Source of the DNA: Terana coerulea
Taxonomy: Eukaryota; Basidiomycota; Agaricomycetes; Polyporales; Phanerochaetaceae
NCBI GenBank assembly: GCA_024811115.1
Contig: JAKOGH010000042.1
Location: forward strand, 1-64,000
Reading direction: 5' to 3'
Length of the DNA: 64,000 bases
Shown: positions 44,700-56,198 of the stretch, piece after piece
How positions within the stretch are numbered: position 1 is the stretch's first letter
Layout: each line of letters starts with the position of its first letter
Program-made: the position numbers and the translations under genes
Notes under the pieces: generated by a model
The model's database searches: none
Told to the model about the DNA's origin: nothing
What the model saw: the letters and a program-made list of their open reading frames with translations, nothing else

Positions 44700-45381
44700 C
44701 TAACGCGTCCACATCTGAAACTCGTATCGAACATCCTTTTCCTCCTGTGCTACCTCTGGCACGCTGAACCCGACCCACGCCTGAAGTTCCTTATGGGAAC
44801 TCCTCGTCCATACACTCCCCATGTTCTCATCCGCCTTTTGGAATTCTGGGAGGAAGACATCGCATTCGTCGAAGGAAGGGGAAATGATCCGTGTCAATAG
44901 GATTCTATCGACATAAGCAGGAGATGTTGGAGGTAACGCGAGGGTTTCACTATATAGAGTTGCGCCTCCAATGATGAAGACGCGAGCTGTCTCGAGACCA
45001 CCGTTTTGTTGCGTTCCGAGGTGCGCAAGAGCAGATTGCACGTCGCCGTGCAGACTCGTGGGCGAACTCGTACCAGAAGGTAGCCTGCAATGCAGGTCTT
45101 GAGAATCTTGGAAGACATGAGTCTCAGCCTCATACTTACAGCTCATAGCTCTGGTTCCTGCTAATGACGGCATTATGTCGGTCTTTCAGGGGTCTGAACT
45201 TGGCTGGAATGCTTTCCCATGTCTTCCGGCCCATGACTACGGCGTTCATGCTCGCCTCAGGTGCATTTGAAGTAACGCGCGCGAAGTACGCCATCTCTTG
45301 AGATAGTCTCCATGGCAGACGTGAACTTTGACCGATGCCGTTTGAGAGGGTTGCTGCGACGATGAGCGTGAGTCTGGTCAT
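44700..45381 (-). CDS. DFR1: Dihydrofolate reductase
   Basis: It reduces dihydrofolate to tetrahydrofolate with NADPH for thymidylate and purine synthesis. Visible are LTLIVAATLSNGIGQSSRLP, WRLSQEMAYFARVT with the catalytic acidic residue (Glu of SQEM), MNAVVMGRKTWESIPAKFRP for NADPH binding, LKDRHNAVISR, and ARVFIIGGATLYSETLALPP; it ends SVPEVAQEEKDVRYEFQMWT. One intron of 55 nt (about 45,081-45,135), with the acceptor at CATTGCAG, joins SYEL to LPSGTSSPTS in frame. Length is typical for a monofunctional fungal enzyme. Confidence 0.93.
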
Positions 45382-45644
45382 GGTTGTGGATGGTCTTGCT
45401 AGGTTTGAAAGGTTTGAACGAGTGAGTACATCGAGCGTTTAGCTGTGCCTGTACGATGAGGCGTTCAAGGGTGCTCAAAGCTGAAGCGCCGAAACAGTCA
45501 CCGAGACCAACAGCCGGCAATAGTCAACATGTGTAAAACCTGTTGGATTTGCAGGGTATTGATAGGCATACATGACACAGAGAACCGAAATGTCATTACA
45601 GAATAGCTGCAGCATCACAGCGTAAGCAGTTAGCAGGTCGTACC

Positions 45645-46973
45645 TCACTTCTTCTCCTCCATTTCGACACTGCCGTGGTCGATGGGGTGGTTATACAGAA
45701 GCATGCCGGGGTTGAAAACATTCAGCGCATATGTGGCGACAACGACCATCGCCCCATCAAAGACATCTGCAGCAAGAAGGTCAATACTGCTCGGTATAGC
45801 GTCAGACATCATCGCTCACTGAAGTACACTCGCGTCCTCAAAATCTTGCCTCGCCAGCCGTCGCCAAGCTCCGCGGTACGATAGATAGACCTATACATAT
45901 AGCTTTGAGTACCGTGCGGAAAATCAATGCTAGATGAAGCGTACCGAATCAACAGGAAAGCAGTGCTCGTGAGAAGACCAAGGAACATGAGCTTGAGACT
46001 TCGATCCCAAGGCCGACGGTCCACTGCTGTCGCAACACTGTCCCTGTTGTACTCCTTTCCTCGGACGGGGCGGTCTTTGTTGAACCTCCAGAAATATTCT
46101 GCGGCACAGGCGGAAAACACCAATAACGCAGCTGGGGCCGAATGGTGCTCAGAGGTCATCGTGGGGGTGTGCACATGTCCGTACCTAGTTGAAACACAAT
46201 TCCCGCTAGCATGATGTTGGCACCCTTCAGGTTGGGTGAATCAGTCAAGAGACAAATGAGGATACCATTTTTACGCACGAGATTCTCCCCAGAGAGATCC
46301 TTCGCATCAGCTGCTACACCTCCTCCAAGGCCCTGAACAACCAGAGCAATAATATCCTGAGTAGCTATCAGCCATAAGCGTAGATCAGCGTCCGACTTCA
46401 CGTACGCATGTCAAAAATATTCTGGAGTCTAGGAAGCCCATCAGTATCATACCGTCTCGTAGATTAAAGAAATGCGTACACCACCGCGGGGTAACTCTGC
46501 TGTAGCGGATGCCCAAGGTCTCCGTCATACGCGTGAAAATGATGAAAATTGCTGCCAGTAGAGGTGTCGGCGCCAGGATGGTCGCGACGATCCTGCAAAA
46601 GCCGTTGTGAGCGGTGTAATCGACCTAGAGCTGCCAAGGCTTACTGCTGAGTAAAAGCTTGGTGGGAGGTGACATCAGTACTGGACTGCAGTCGTCCCAC
46701 CCAGCCAATAACCTCGCCAGCCCCAGATAGACACGCTGTAGGTATCAACCACCAAAGGCGATAGCGTATTGCTGTTACGAAGTGGAGGACTGGATTGATA
46801 GCAGGAGTTAGTAATTCACGTCCAACAGGAGGTATCGCAAGGGATCACTTACAAGTGGAAAGGCCGAATAGAGCAACGAACGTGACGCATACTCCCTTGA
46901 TTGGAACGTAGCCATAGGGAGAAATGCTATTGATATCAGTAGGCACAGCTCGGGCTGTGGCTTGCGAGGACAT
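45645..46973 (-). CDS. RTA1-family membrane protein, copy 1
   Basis: RTA1-like proteins are fungal seven-helix membrane proteins; yeast members include Rta1, Rtm1, the sphingoid-base exporter Rsb1 and Pug1. Visible are the start PYGYVPIKGVCVTFVALFGL, YRLWWLIPTACLSGAGEVIG, TILAPTPLLAAIFIIFTRM, DIIALVVQGLGGGVAADA, GANIMLAGIVFQLG, SLKLMFLGLLTSTAFLLI, RSIYRTAELGDGWRGKIL, and DVFDGAMVVVATYALNVFNP, ending SVEMEEK. R-[SV]-I-Y-R-x-[AI]-E and the conserved loop glutamate/aspartate are family hallmarks. About seven introns. It is the most divergent of three tandem copies on this strand, and 1.4 kb of apparently decayed DNA separates it from copy 2. Confidence 0.88.
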
Positions 46974-48334
46974 CGTCAGCCAAGTCTACCCTAGCCGGAG
47001 GATGCGTACAGGACGTACAGGAAACGGTAGGAGACGACATGGAGGCAAGAGCAAAGCATGCAAGACGTCGATTACGCTACCAACAAGGAGCAACGATGGC
47101 GAAAAACTTATGTCGCACTAGAAGTGGTACGTTCTTATACCCTCCCCAGAGCTTGCTGAGCGCTAGTGCATTCACGAGAGACCGGCATGGATGACTGAGT
47201 GGTATCCGTCGGCAAAAGCTCGAATGCTAGACACCCGCTGGACATGTTGCTCTTGAATATTTCGAAGTTCCCTTGTAATCCTCGCGCCCTTCATCGCGCC
47301 TTTTCTTTGTCGGTTACAGGAAAGTGGTCGGCGGGCTGGACAAAACTTCGACGGCATATCCCAGATAGGGCATGATACGAGCAATCACGAACCTGCAGGT
47401 TACTTAAGCTCAAGCTCAAGCTACACCATAGTCCCAGTCCACTCGCCGAGCCGACTCCTTCCGAATTTGCGAGAAATAAGCGACAGGCGTGGTGGCGCCA
47501 GTGTGGGAGTCCATTTGATCGGCGGAAGAAGACCAGAAGAACGCAGTGCAATTGAAATGACCTGAAGCCGAGGTGCGGCGGTCAGTCGAAGCCTTCGCGT
47601 GCAGGTGGGCTTTGAGCTTGTTCGAGATGGGTATCTCGAGACGCTATCTGCACCGGAGGTAACATCCGGAGAAAGCTGTAGAGCACAGGCTACGTAAGAC
47701 AGGCGTTCTAGCCACAATGCAGCCTGCACAGCAATCAGCAACCGTGCATGTTATGATGAGCTTAACTCACATATTTATCTGGCTAGGGGATATGAGAAAG
47801 GCTTGCAGTGCCCACTTGCCATATAGCTGAATACTACTTGCCACACAAACTTCCGGGCTCTGTAGCACTGTGACTTTGGTCTACATATCCGCGCGACCAT
47901 AGCAGCTGGTAAAGCCAACCCCTCGACTCCGCAGTGTTTTGAGTAACGTGGAACATTTGCTTATGCACTGATACGCTGGCAAAGGACGTGATGATGGTCA
48001 GAGCAGAGTTTCAGGAAGAGACGCCCGGCGTAGTGGTCCAAAAAGGCAAGCGAGAGAAGCCTTTGCCAAATAGTTACAAATAGTCACCGCAAGCACACAA
48101 TTCAGTGCAGACAAGACAATGTAGGAAACAATGGCGTATGTGCGGCGAATTATAGTGTCTAGGCCTACAACTGCACATATTGCGTCTACTACGTAGAGCA
48201 TATATGAGGACTACGAACGCTGCGAAGGAAGGTGTCAGACACGAATGAAAGAGATATCCCGGAACATTCCCCAGATGACAAAATGACAGCAGAACAATCA
48301 CGAAAACATGACAGGATCAAAAGCGAGATGGAAA
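46974..48334. other. Spacer between RTA1 copies 1 and 2
   Basis: No intact gene. A minus-strand hydrophobic frame at 47,998-48,201 (TYAIVSYIVLSALNCVLAVT) could be a membrane-protein relic, but I cannot align it with RTA1. Confidence 0.3.
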
Positions 48335-49786
48335 TCACTCGTGGGACGAGCGGCCAGCGGAGCTATCTTCAAGATCCTTCTCATTGTTGGTCGAAACTTC
48401 CCGCTCGTTCTTCCAGGTATTGCCCCGGCCAAGGAGGAGACCAGGGTGGAAGAAGTTGATGGTGTATGTGGCAAGAGTGATCATGCCACCATCGAGGACA
48501 TCTGGAGAGACCTATCAGCGCCTGATGGAGTAGATGGGAGACATGACTTACTGAAGTAGACCTGCGTAGAGATGATACGGCCATTCCAGCCATCTGCGAG
48601 CTCGATTGTACGATAGACGGACCTAAGGACACAGTCAGTACGAGCAAAAACAATCGTGACTAGCTGATCGCACCGAATGAAGATGAAAAGACTGCTGAAG
48701 GAAAGGCCGACCAGCATAAGTTTTGTGTTGCGGTCAAGATAGCGTTCCGAGTCAGGCTTCTCGACGATGGACCTGGCCCTACGGATAGGGCGGTTCCACA
48801 GGAACCGAAGGATAAACTCAGTAGCAAGAGTCATGTAGATGGTGATAGCGGCTGTCATATGCTATTAGTGCCAACAACGCCGACGGACAACTGAATGCTC
48901 ACCCATTTGGAAGACGATACCAGCCAACATGATGTTTCCCACCCTACAAACACGAGGCTGAGATATTGACCTTGAGGCAAGATGAGTGGACATACCTTTG
49001 CTGGGTTGCGTCCCTGGTGTACCGCTGCAGAAGCACCTCCACCGCCCACAGCCTGGATGACAAGGGCAATGATATCCTGTGCCAAGTATCAGGATACCGC
49101 GATAATTTGACATGGGAGAAAACCCTTACACAGGTCACAAACACAATGGTGTCTTCGAGAGAGAAATGCGATCAGCACAAGTAAGGCCGTATTCAGAAAC
49201 CAAGACATACACCACACCGCACTCAAGCGGCTGTACTGAGGGCCAAGCCGAGAGATAAGCTGGCCGAGAATAACGAAGTTCGCAGCAACCAGTGGGGTTG
49301 GGGCAATGATCGTTGTTGATATTCTGTAGCCGGAGATGGGGCTTAATTGACAGGATACTGGCAGGAGCCGAGGGAATTACGTACTGCATAAGGAAAGGGT
49401 CGAGCAACGGAGGATTCTTGCTGGACCACAGACGAGCACTCCATCCTATCACCTCTGCTATGTTGGCGAGCACGGCGGTAGGGATCATGAACCACAGCCG
49501 AGTGTAAATGGCCTCTCCCAAGTGTATGACTACAATGCACAAGACGCTGTGAGCGATATTCTCGGATCAAAGATTGCAATGACTACGCACTTCCGGACAG
49601 CCCGAACAACGCGACGAACAATGCGCACACCCATTCCGTTGGCACATAGTGGTAGGGCGTGCCTCCAATAGGTACTGGGTGCGTCAGGTGAGGGACCTCT
49701 ATTGGAAAAGCCGCGGAATAAGCGCGGATATAAAGGCAAATTCTGCGATCGCCAAGCTTACGAGTGCCGTTCTGCGAAGAGGACAT
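48335..49786 (-). CDS. RTA1-family membrane protein, copy 2
   Basis: It starts MSSSQNG; an intron of about 65 nt then leads to VPHLTHPVPIGGTPYHYVPT and EWVCALFVALFGLSG. Later come LWFMIPTAVLANIAEVIGWS, ISTTIIAPTPLVAANFVILG, DIIALVIQAVGGGGASAAVH, GNIMLAGIVFQM, YMTLATEFILRFLWNRPIRR, RNTKLMLVGLSFSSLFIFIR, SVYRTIELADGWNGRIISTQ and DVLDGGMITLATYTINFFHP. The charged cytosolic tail ends SSAGRSSHE. All seven expected helices and the conserved R-x-x-Y-R-x-x-E are present. Closely similar in motif and intron layout to copy 3, so these two look like the most recent duplication. Confidence 0.9.
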
Positions 49787-50418
49787 CCTTTTCAAATGAG
49801 CGTAAGCCCGCCTCCGGTGCAAATTGAAGTTGGGGGAAGAAGGAGTGCGAGGTGGAAAGGGTGCCAACGAGGTCGTGGTTGCGGTATAAGTACGCGAGAT
49901 GGGCTGGGGGCGTCTGTGCTGCGCCCGGTGAGAAGGTGTAAGCAAGATTGTGAGGGTCCGAGTGTGCATGTCGCACTTTCGATCGTCTCTCCCGCGTTCG
50001 GCTTTCGCATGGTCTGTCGTCTATCCACCGTCCCTGATCCGAGAACCCCGCCGCCTCAGTACGATTCAGGTACGCGCCCGAAAACGGGAAACTCCAGTGG
50101 TTGTTGTGCTGATCCACGGAGACTACTCAATGCGTGCAATAGCCGACAGTCTTCTTGGCCACAAAGCATACAAATTGAAGGCCGCAGGAAGCGACTGATA
50201 TGAACTCGCCTAATGCGTCGTGAGCTCGATTCTCCACCGTCGCGCAGTAGAGCGTGGATCCCCGACGTCAGCGGTCGGTCAGTGGCCTACAGGATAACCC
50301 ACGTTTGCACCCGAACTACACATCTTTGGTCCAAGAACAGGAAGAATCGTGTGAATTCCCAGGCCAAGCACCGAGGCTAAGTTACTCCTTGCGGTATGTA
50401 GGGAGTTTGTAAGGCCAT
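49787..50418. other. Spacer between RTA1 copies 2 and 3
   Basis: Promoter of copy 2 and 3' flank of copy 3. No gene seen. Confidence 0.4.
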
Positions 50419-51785
50419 CTAAGAATGTTTCCACGTTGAGCCATGACCGAGAAAGAATCCGGGGTGCAGGATGTTCAGGGTATAGGTGGCGAGCGTGACC
50501 ATTCCACCGTCGAGGACATCTGTGCAGATCGTCAGAAACAAAGCTCGATCTGGTAAAGCCGTGTGAAACATACTGAACAGAACCTGGGTAGAGATAATCT
50601 CGCCATTCCATCCATCAAGGAGCTCGATGGTGCGATATATCGACCTGTTGGCCAGCCTTCAGCAACACATCGGAGCGGCTAGCTGAAGCGTACTCACCGA
50701 ATGAATATGAACAAGCTGCTCATCGATAAGCTCAACAGCATCAGTTTCGTGTTCTTATCCAGGACTGTCTCATCCATAACAACCTCCTTGCGATGAGCCT
50801 TGCTGAGAGGACGCCCGTACAGGAAGCGCAGAACAAATTCAGACGCAAGGGCAACGTAGACGGTGATCGCAGCTGTGTAGCAGTGTCAATGACAGGAGCG
50901 GGTCTTTGAACTGACGGTGAATATGGCCTACCCATCTGAAAGATGATACCAGCGAGCATTATGTGTCCGCCCTGGCAAGAGACAAGTTAGTCACTGCACC
51001 GAAACATTGCAACCAATGAGCGTACATTTGCGGGATCCTTGTTCTTGTGCACAGCATGGGATGCCGCGGCACCACCAATCGCCTGTATCACTAGCGCGAC
51101 AATGTCCTACGGGCTATTGTGTTAGCCTGGGCACCCCACGATCCAGCGGCTCAGCGACGTACACAAGAGCAGAATACGATCGTGTCTGACGTGCGAAAGA
51201 TCAGCTATGGCTCTACGCCGCCAGCATACTAGCAATGCGACGGCGACTTACACCATTTCGCGCTGAGCCGGCTGTACTGTCGGCCGAGCCGTACAATCAG
51301 TTGGCCGAGAATAACAAAGTTGGCTGCCACCAGAGGCGTAGGGGCAAGGATAGTGGTGGAGATTCTGCGAGCCAGTGTCAGCACACTGCCATGACGTTGC
51401 TTTCATTGTACTCACTGCATAATGAACGGTGTTAGAAGGGTCACGTTTAGGCTCGACCATAGTCGTGCACTCCAGCCGATGACCTCGACGATGTTGGCGA
51501 TGACCGCGGTCAGCAGCATGAACCACAACTTGTAATGCAAGGCCTGGACGAGATGGATAACTTTAGGAGCGCATTAGCGGGAAGCTTATAACAGTATCAA
51601 GGTAAGTACGTACTGCCACTAAGAGCGAATAAGGCAATAAAGAGACTGCAGACCCATTCTGTGGGCACGTAATGATATGGCGACCCGGCAAAGTGACCGG
51701 GCTGTGTCGCAGTGTGGCCAGCTTCAGAGCTATTAATGCTTGTTGAATGAATGTAACGTTTGGACGGCGCACCCGTTGTATTCAT
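50419..51785 (-). CDS. RTA1-family membrane protein, copy 3
   Basis: It starts MNTTGAPSKRYIHSTSINSS, then GSPYHYVPTEWVCSLFIALF. It continues with LWFMLLTAVIANIVEVIGWS, ISTTILAPTPLVAANFVILG, DIVALVIQAIGGAAASHAVH, GHIMLAGIIFQM, YVALASEFVLRFLYGRPLSK, KNTKLMLLSLSMSSLFIFIR, SIYRTIELLDGWNGEIISTQ and DVLDGGMVTLATYTLNILHP. It ends GHGSTWKHS, with a shorter tail than copy 2. The same family as its neighbours, with the same exon order. Likely roles, by family, are lipid or sphingoid-base translocation or resistance to toxic lipids and azoles; the substrate here is unknown. Confidence 0.9.
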
Positions 51786-52472
51786 AACGACGGAAATGAG
51801 AGAGACAGGAGGGAGAAACAAAGAGAGTTGCGCGAGAAGCTTGTCGTATCTCGCCTTCTCTCTCAAACCTTTATAGCCCTTCGCATCGCATATCCATAGT
51901 CTATGCTGCCGTCTCGCATATCTTTTGGATGTGTTGCGGCACCAGGCTGCTGGAGGGACGCGGCGGCCGACTGAGGACGAGAAGCACAGGAACGTCAGCA
52001 AGATTGCTTGAAGGTTGCTGCGAGATATTGTCGCGGAGGCCGGCGTTTGTATGCCGAGCTCGGCATGTCCACAGCCCGCTGGCCACGGTCCGGGACAAGG
52101 TGGGGGTTCTGCGACGAACCGCATAAAACATGCCACGAGTGAATAGCTAACGTAACACCCCGTGGGTGTCTGCATCTGAAATGGCATTGGTGCTCGGTTC
52201 TTCTGTGAGTCGACCAGTCAGATCAAAAGCCTGCGGCTTATAAGGACAACCACGCACCCATTTTGTATGATTTATTCACTGTATGTAATAATACATTCGA
52301 CAGTATTCTTGGTAGGAGTGTTAATAGCAGCATTCCTGAAGAAGTTTGCGCCACAAAGAGGTTCGCATCAGCGTCTGGATTTATTCCATGCAATGGTTAT
52401 CAAACCAAATACAGAAAAGTTCGACCATTCGTACAGCAACAAAACCCTTGCGTATTCTTGAGTGATTAGGAA
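51786..52472. other. Intergenic DNA
   Basis: Promoter of RTA1 copy 3 and 3' flank of SGT1. No gene seen. Confidence 0.4.
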
Positions 52473-53262
52473 TCATGCAGCCCACTTCTTCCACTCGCTT
52501 CCTTCGGGAGGCTTAACCTCGACGTTTCCCTTGCGAACTTCATCCCAGTTGGTACTGAGAGTCGTGCCTCCGCTTTCAGAGTAGCTCTTCATCATGGCGC
52601 GCCGAGTATCGTCATCTGCATCGGCAAAGAGCTTCTGGAAGAACTCGTTCACCGTCGAGTCACCACCGACATTGGGATCGTCATCGCTGTTGACTGGCTT
52701 GTCTTGCTCGAGAATCGTGGAGGTGAGACGGTCCCAGTTCTTGCGAGGTTTCGCGGCTGCGCTCGGTGGGTTTACCGGCGTGGCGGAGGACGCTACACTG
52801 GCAAAGCTTGCAAGTACTACGTAAAATCAGGTATGTGGCCAATATAAAGACTTTGACAGGTACAGCATACCATCGGGACTGTCACCGACGAGAGTACTCC
52901 ATCTGCCCGGAGCCATCTTCACGAGACGCATTTCCACCTTGACCTTCCCAACCGTGTAGTCGCTTTTCTCCGGGTCAATTTGACCCTTCAGGGGTTCAAG
53001 GGTCAGCTCCTTCTCTCCATTCTTATAAACTAACTGCGACGCCACATAGCCAGCGTCAGCACGACCGTGTAGATGGACGAGTGGCTGCGCGTACCGATCG
53101 TGACTGGAATTGTACTGAGACTTGAGCAGGGTCGGCACCCTTGTCAAAGACTGACAGCGTCAGCTTCTCGTCTGTCTCGTAGAACTCGTGCCTGCATAAC
53201 AGGTTGAGTAACACTCGACACATCTGCATGAGATGGGGGCCCACACACCTAAGAGCCGTCAT
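52473..53262 (-). CDS. SGT1: SGT1-like co-chaperone (CS and SGS domains, no TPR)
   Basis: Only five residues (MTALR) precede the CS domain: HEFYETDEKLTLSVFDKGAD, PAQVSVQFQSRS, then LVYKNGEKELTLEPLKGQID and VGKVKVEMRLVKMAPGRWST, an Hsp90-binding p23-like fold. A linker with KNWDRLTSTILEQD leads to the SGS domain (NEFFQKLFADADDDTRRAMM, SYSESGGTTLSTNWDEV) and the end PPEGSEWKKWAA. SGT1 links Hsp90 to SCF ligases and kinetochore assembly. Yeast and plant SGT1 begin with a TPR domain, and this one does not. Introns at about 53,023-53,080 and 53,194-53,248 restore frame exactly. Confidence 0.9.
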
Positions 53263-53618
53263 GTTCAAGTCGAGATGTCCGGGGTATGTGAAGGGAGCAA
53301 GAGTACGGAGAGTGGCTGCGGTAAAGCCGCGGCTTTTTGTATGTAGGTGCACTGCAAAGCTGTTGTATTAGGTCCTTGCATCGTGTACGAAGTCGATGGC
53401 CAGAAAATGACAAGGTCGAAACTTCTAGACTCTCCCACGTGGTTGTCACTCGTCCAAGCAAGGTTATGTGACAGGCGTGTTGTGACCAAAAGTGTGGGGA
53501 CTACCGACGTCATGTTCACTCGCGAACGAGATGGCTGCACAAGAAGCATCCAACCAGCAGCTGCTTCAACTTGGACAAAGAGACTCTGTACGACCCCAGA
53601 ACATCCATACTCATAGCT
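53263..53618. promoter_or_regulatory. Divergent promoter between SGT1 and the GST-like gene
   Basis: About 355 bp between two divergent starts. No gene or clear element seen. Confidence 0.4.
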
Positions 53619-55027
53619 ATGTCGGACACGCAACCGCTTCCCAAGGCCTCATTGTACTACTACAAGGACTCCATCTGGGCATCCATACGTGAGTCTCTTC
53701 ACCGTTTCGCTATTTTGCAGTGCACTGACAGTACGAAAGCGCTCCTTGCGCTGTAGGTGATGCGCCGCGATCGTAGTTCACAGCGCCTCTGATATAGCTT
53801 GGCAGAGAGGAGAAAGGATACGGTCCTGACGAGGTAGACCTCAAGGAGGTGGATCTGTGTGCGTGAAATAAGCATCGCTCGACGCGTCGAAGCTGACATC
53901 GATCTGTCGTACGCACAGCGAAGGGCGAGAATTTTGCGCCATCTTACCTGCGTATCAACAACAACGGTTAGTGCGCACAAAACCGATGCCTTCGCGTAAC
54001 ACACCCTGATATCCTGGTTGGATAGCCACTGTGCCGACTTTGGTAGTGCCTCTCGTGACTACCCTCGACCCCGATGTCGAGAGTCGCTACAAGGCAATCA
54101 AGGACACCAAGGTGCTTCGCATTCCCTCAAATGCGCTATCTCAATCTGACTGACTCATGGTGCTCACAGGCAATTGTTGAATTCTTGGACAAGTCTCGCT
54201 CTACCTTCTCCCGCACCCACAGCACATCAGCCGCTCCTGCGCCTTCTTTGTCACCTGCTACAATCGCATTTTCGACGACCTCCAACAATGTCATTGATCT
54301 GTTGCATTCCGAGGCAGCGGACCCCAATGCTTTGCTGTTCATGAACGCTCGCGACGATGCGTCGCTCAAGCAGCTTGCGGAAACGCTGAAGCCTATTCTC
54401 GTAGCCAAGTGCGACGCATTGGACAAGCTTCTTGACGACAACAAGAACGCGGAAGTCCGCGTCTCGGAGAAGACGTCGCGGTTCTGGGAGATGAAGCGTG
54501 TGGCTACCAGCATGATCCTCGATGTGCTTGAGGATGGCGACAAGAGCGAGACAGAAATTGCCGAGGACGCGAAGAACAAGCGTCGCGAATATTTGAAGGC
54601 TGCCGGCCAGGCATGGAATGGCGTGAAGGAGGTATTGACGACATTGTCCAAGGAGATCATCGGACCGTACGTCCTGGGTAAGTCGTTCAATAGTTCATCT
54701 TGCACCGCCTCACTTACCATGCCACTGATAGGCGACCAACTCTCTATCGCGGATCTGCACCTTGCCGCATGGCTTTCGCGCATTGCTTTGTTGTCCGGTG
54801 CTCAAGCCAGCGACGACGGCAGCACTGTTGTGAGCAAGCTCGAGGCGCACGTCGGGGACTCGTTCAGTTTGCCAAAAGACTTCTCAGTGGCCGAGGCTAG
54901 GCGGCGCGCTGGTCTGCCGGCAGCGAACATCCCGCCTACTGAGCGACAGGCTCGCCTCGCTGCGTTCTGGGATGCGGTCAAGGAGAGACCAAGCTGGAAG
55001 AAGATCTATGGGGATCGCCTACACTAA
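53619..55027 (+). CDS. Glutathione S-transferase-like protein
   Basis: Short first exons read MSDTQPLPKASLYYYKDSIW, then LEEKGYGPDEVDLKEVDL, GENFAPSYLRINNNATVPTL and VTTLDPDVESRYKAIKDT. This is a thioredoxin-like GST N-domain with the cis-Pro motif TVPTLV. The C-domain is all-helical with an unusually long charged middle (DKLLDDNKNAEVRVSEKTSR, then EDAKNKRREYLKAAGQAWNG), the classical N-capping motif GDQLSIADLHLAAWL, and the end DAVKERPSWKKIYGDRLH. Such insert-bearing GST-like proteins are common in basidiomycetes; substrate unknown. Several introns, one with donor GTAGGT at about 53,755. Start chosen at the first Met in frame with the YYYKDS strand. Confidence 0.8.
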
Positions 55028-56198
55028 TTCGAATCGATGTGTCGACGGACGCCAGCAGCTGATAAGTGGAATGACAGGAACACTGTGTAACAGCACATCA
55101 ATGAATATCATCTAATAGGGAAGAAGGAGATTTTAATGCTCGTGCTCCGACATTACCTATCGTGAACGCAGTCTTGCCCTGTTCTAACAGAGCTGATCAG
55201 TCAACTCCGGTCTTTCACGCGCCGGTCTCACAAGAAGCGAAAATGCACGGTTTTAATGGCAAGGTCTGTAGACAGGACAGGACTGCGTGTAGAAGATACC
55301 ACGCTATCCTGGAGAGAACCACGGTCAGTATACCCCGTAATTCACACCACCTGAACGTTGGATCCGTGAAGCTGGGAACACGAGACTGCGAAGCGGTGGT
55401 ATTACGGACGGAATGGAAATCAGACATTTTCTGCGGAAGAGGCACAGCCCATTCAGAAGACTCAAAAAGCAGTCGTTGACAGAGTTGATGACACTGCCAC
55501 AGGTACCAAATGTGCGCCACTACTACTACGCCTACCATAATAGGGATTCGTGACTATGTCACGAAGCGCGAAGGATGCAACGCAGGGGCCTGCAGTCCCA
55601 ATTCTCAAGAGAGAGAAAAACACTCAAAACTGATTCTACAGCAGTTTGCGAATCACTGGACCGCTTTGATGCGCATCTCAGCTCACGAACGGTGTTTGTC
55701 CTTGGAGCTCGGCAACGGGCCAGACGCCTGACGGGGCACGCTGGTTGGACGGGTCTCGTTCTGTTTGCTCTACTCCAAAAGTAAACAAAGATCTTGGGGA
55801 GGGGAAAGCGGCCAGACGGTCTAATGTTTCGCAAACAGCTGTAATGGCCTACATACTATGTGTCTCGCCGCTGAGCAGCCGCTCTGTGTCGGGAGGCAGT
55901 GTATCATCCATACTAAACGATTGATGAGAGCTCTGTTGTGACGACGTGACTGAGCGGCTCCAGCGAGTAGCGAAGTCACCAATATCCGAAGGCCTGTTGT
56001 CGCCAACCTGTTCAGCTTTCCTCCATCAACGGCTTAGCGGGCACGTTCACAGCCCCGTCACTCTCTCTGTTACTTCTACCACCCTCTTTCGACGCTATAC
56101 GTGCCCTTTCGCTCGCTTTGGCTGCTTAATCTTGCGGCTTGGACGCTTTCCCCTGCTAGGCCCACGCTGGAAGGAACCCCTTTACTGGCCTTCTGGCG
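55028..56198. other. Intergenic DNA
   Basis: Several overlapping short frames on both strands (55,160-55,830) lack domains; no supported gene. Confidence 0.4.

Noticed and set aside
47172..48301. A fourth RTA1 gene between copies 1 and 2
   Set aside because: Hydrophobic frames exist but none of the family motifs (PTEW, MLAG, YR-x-x-E, D-x-x-x-GG) is present.
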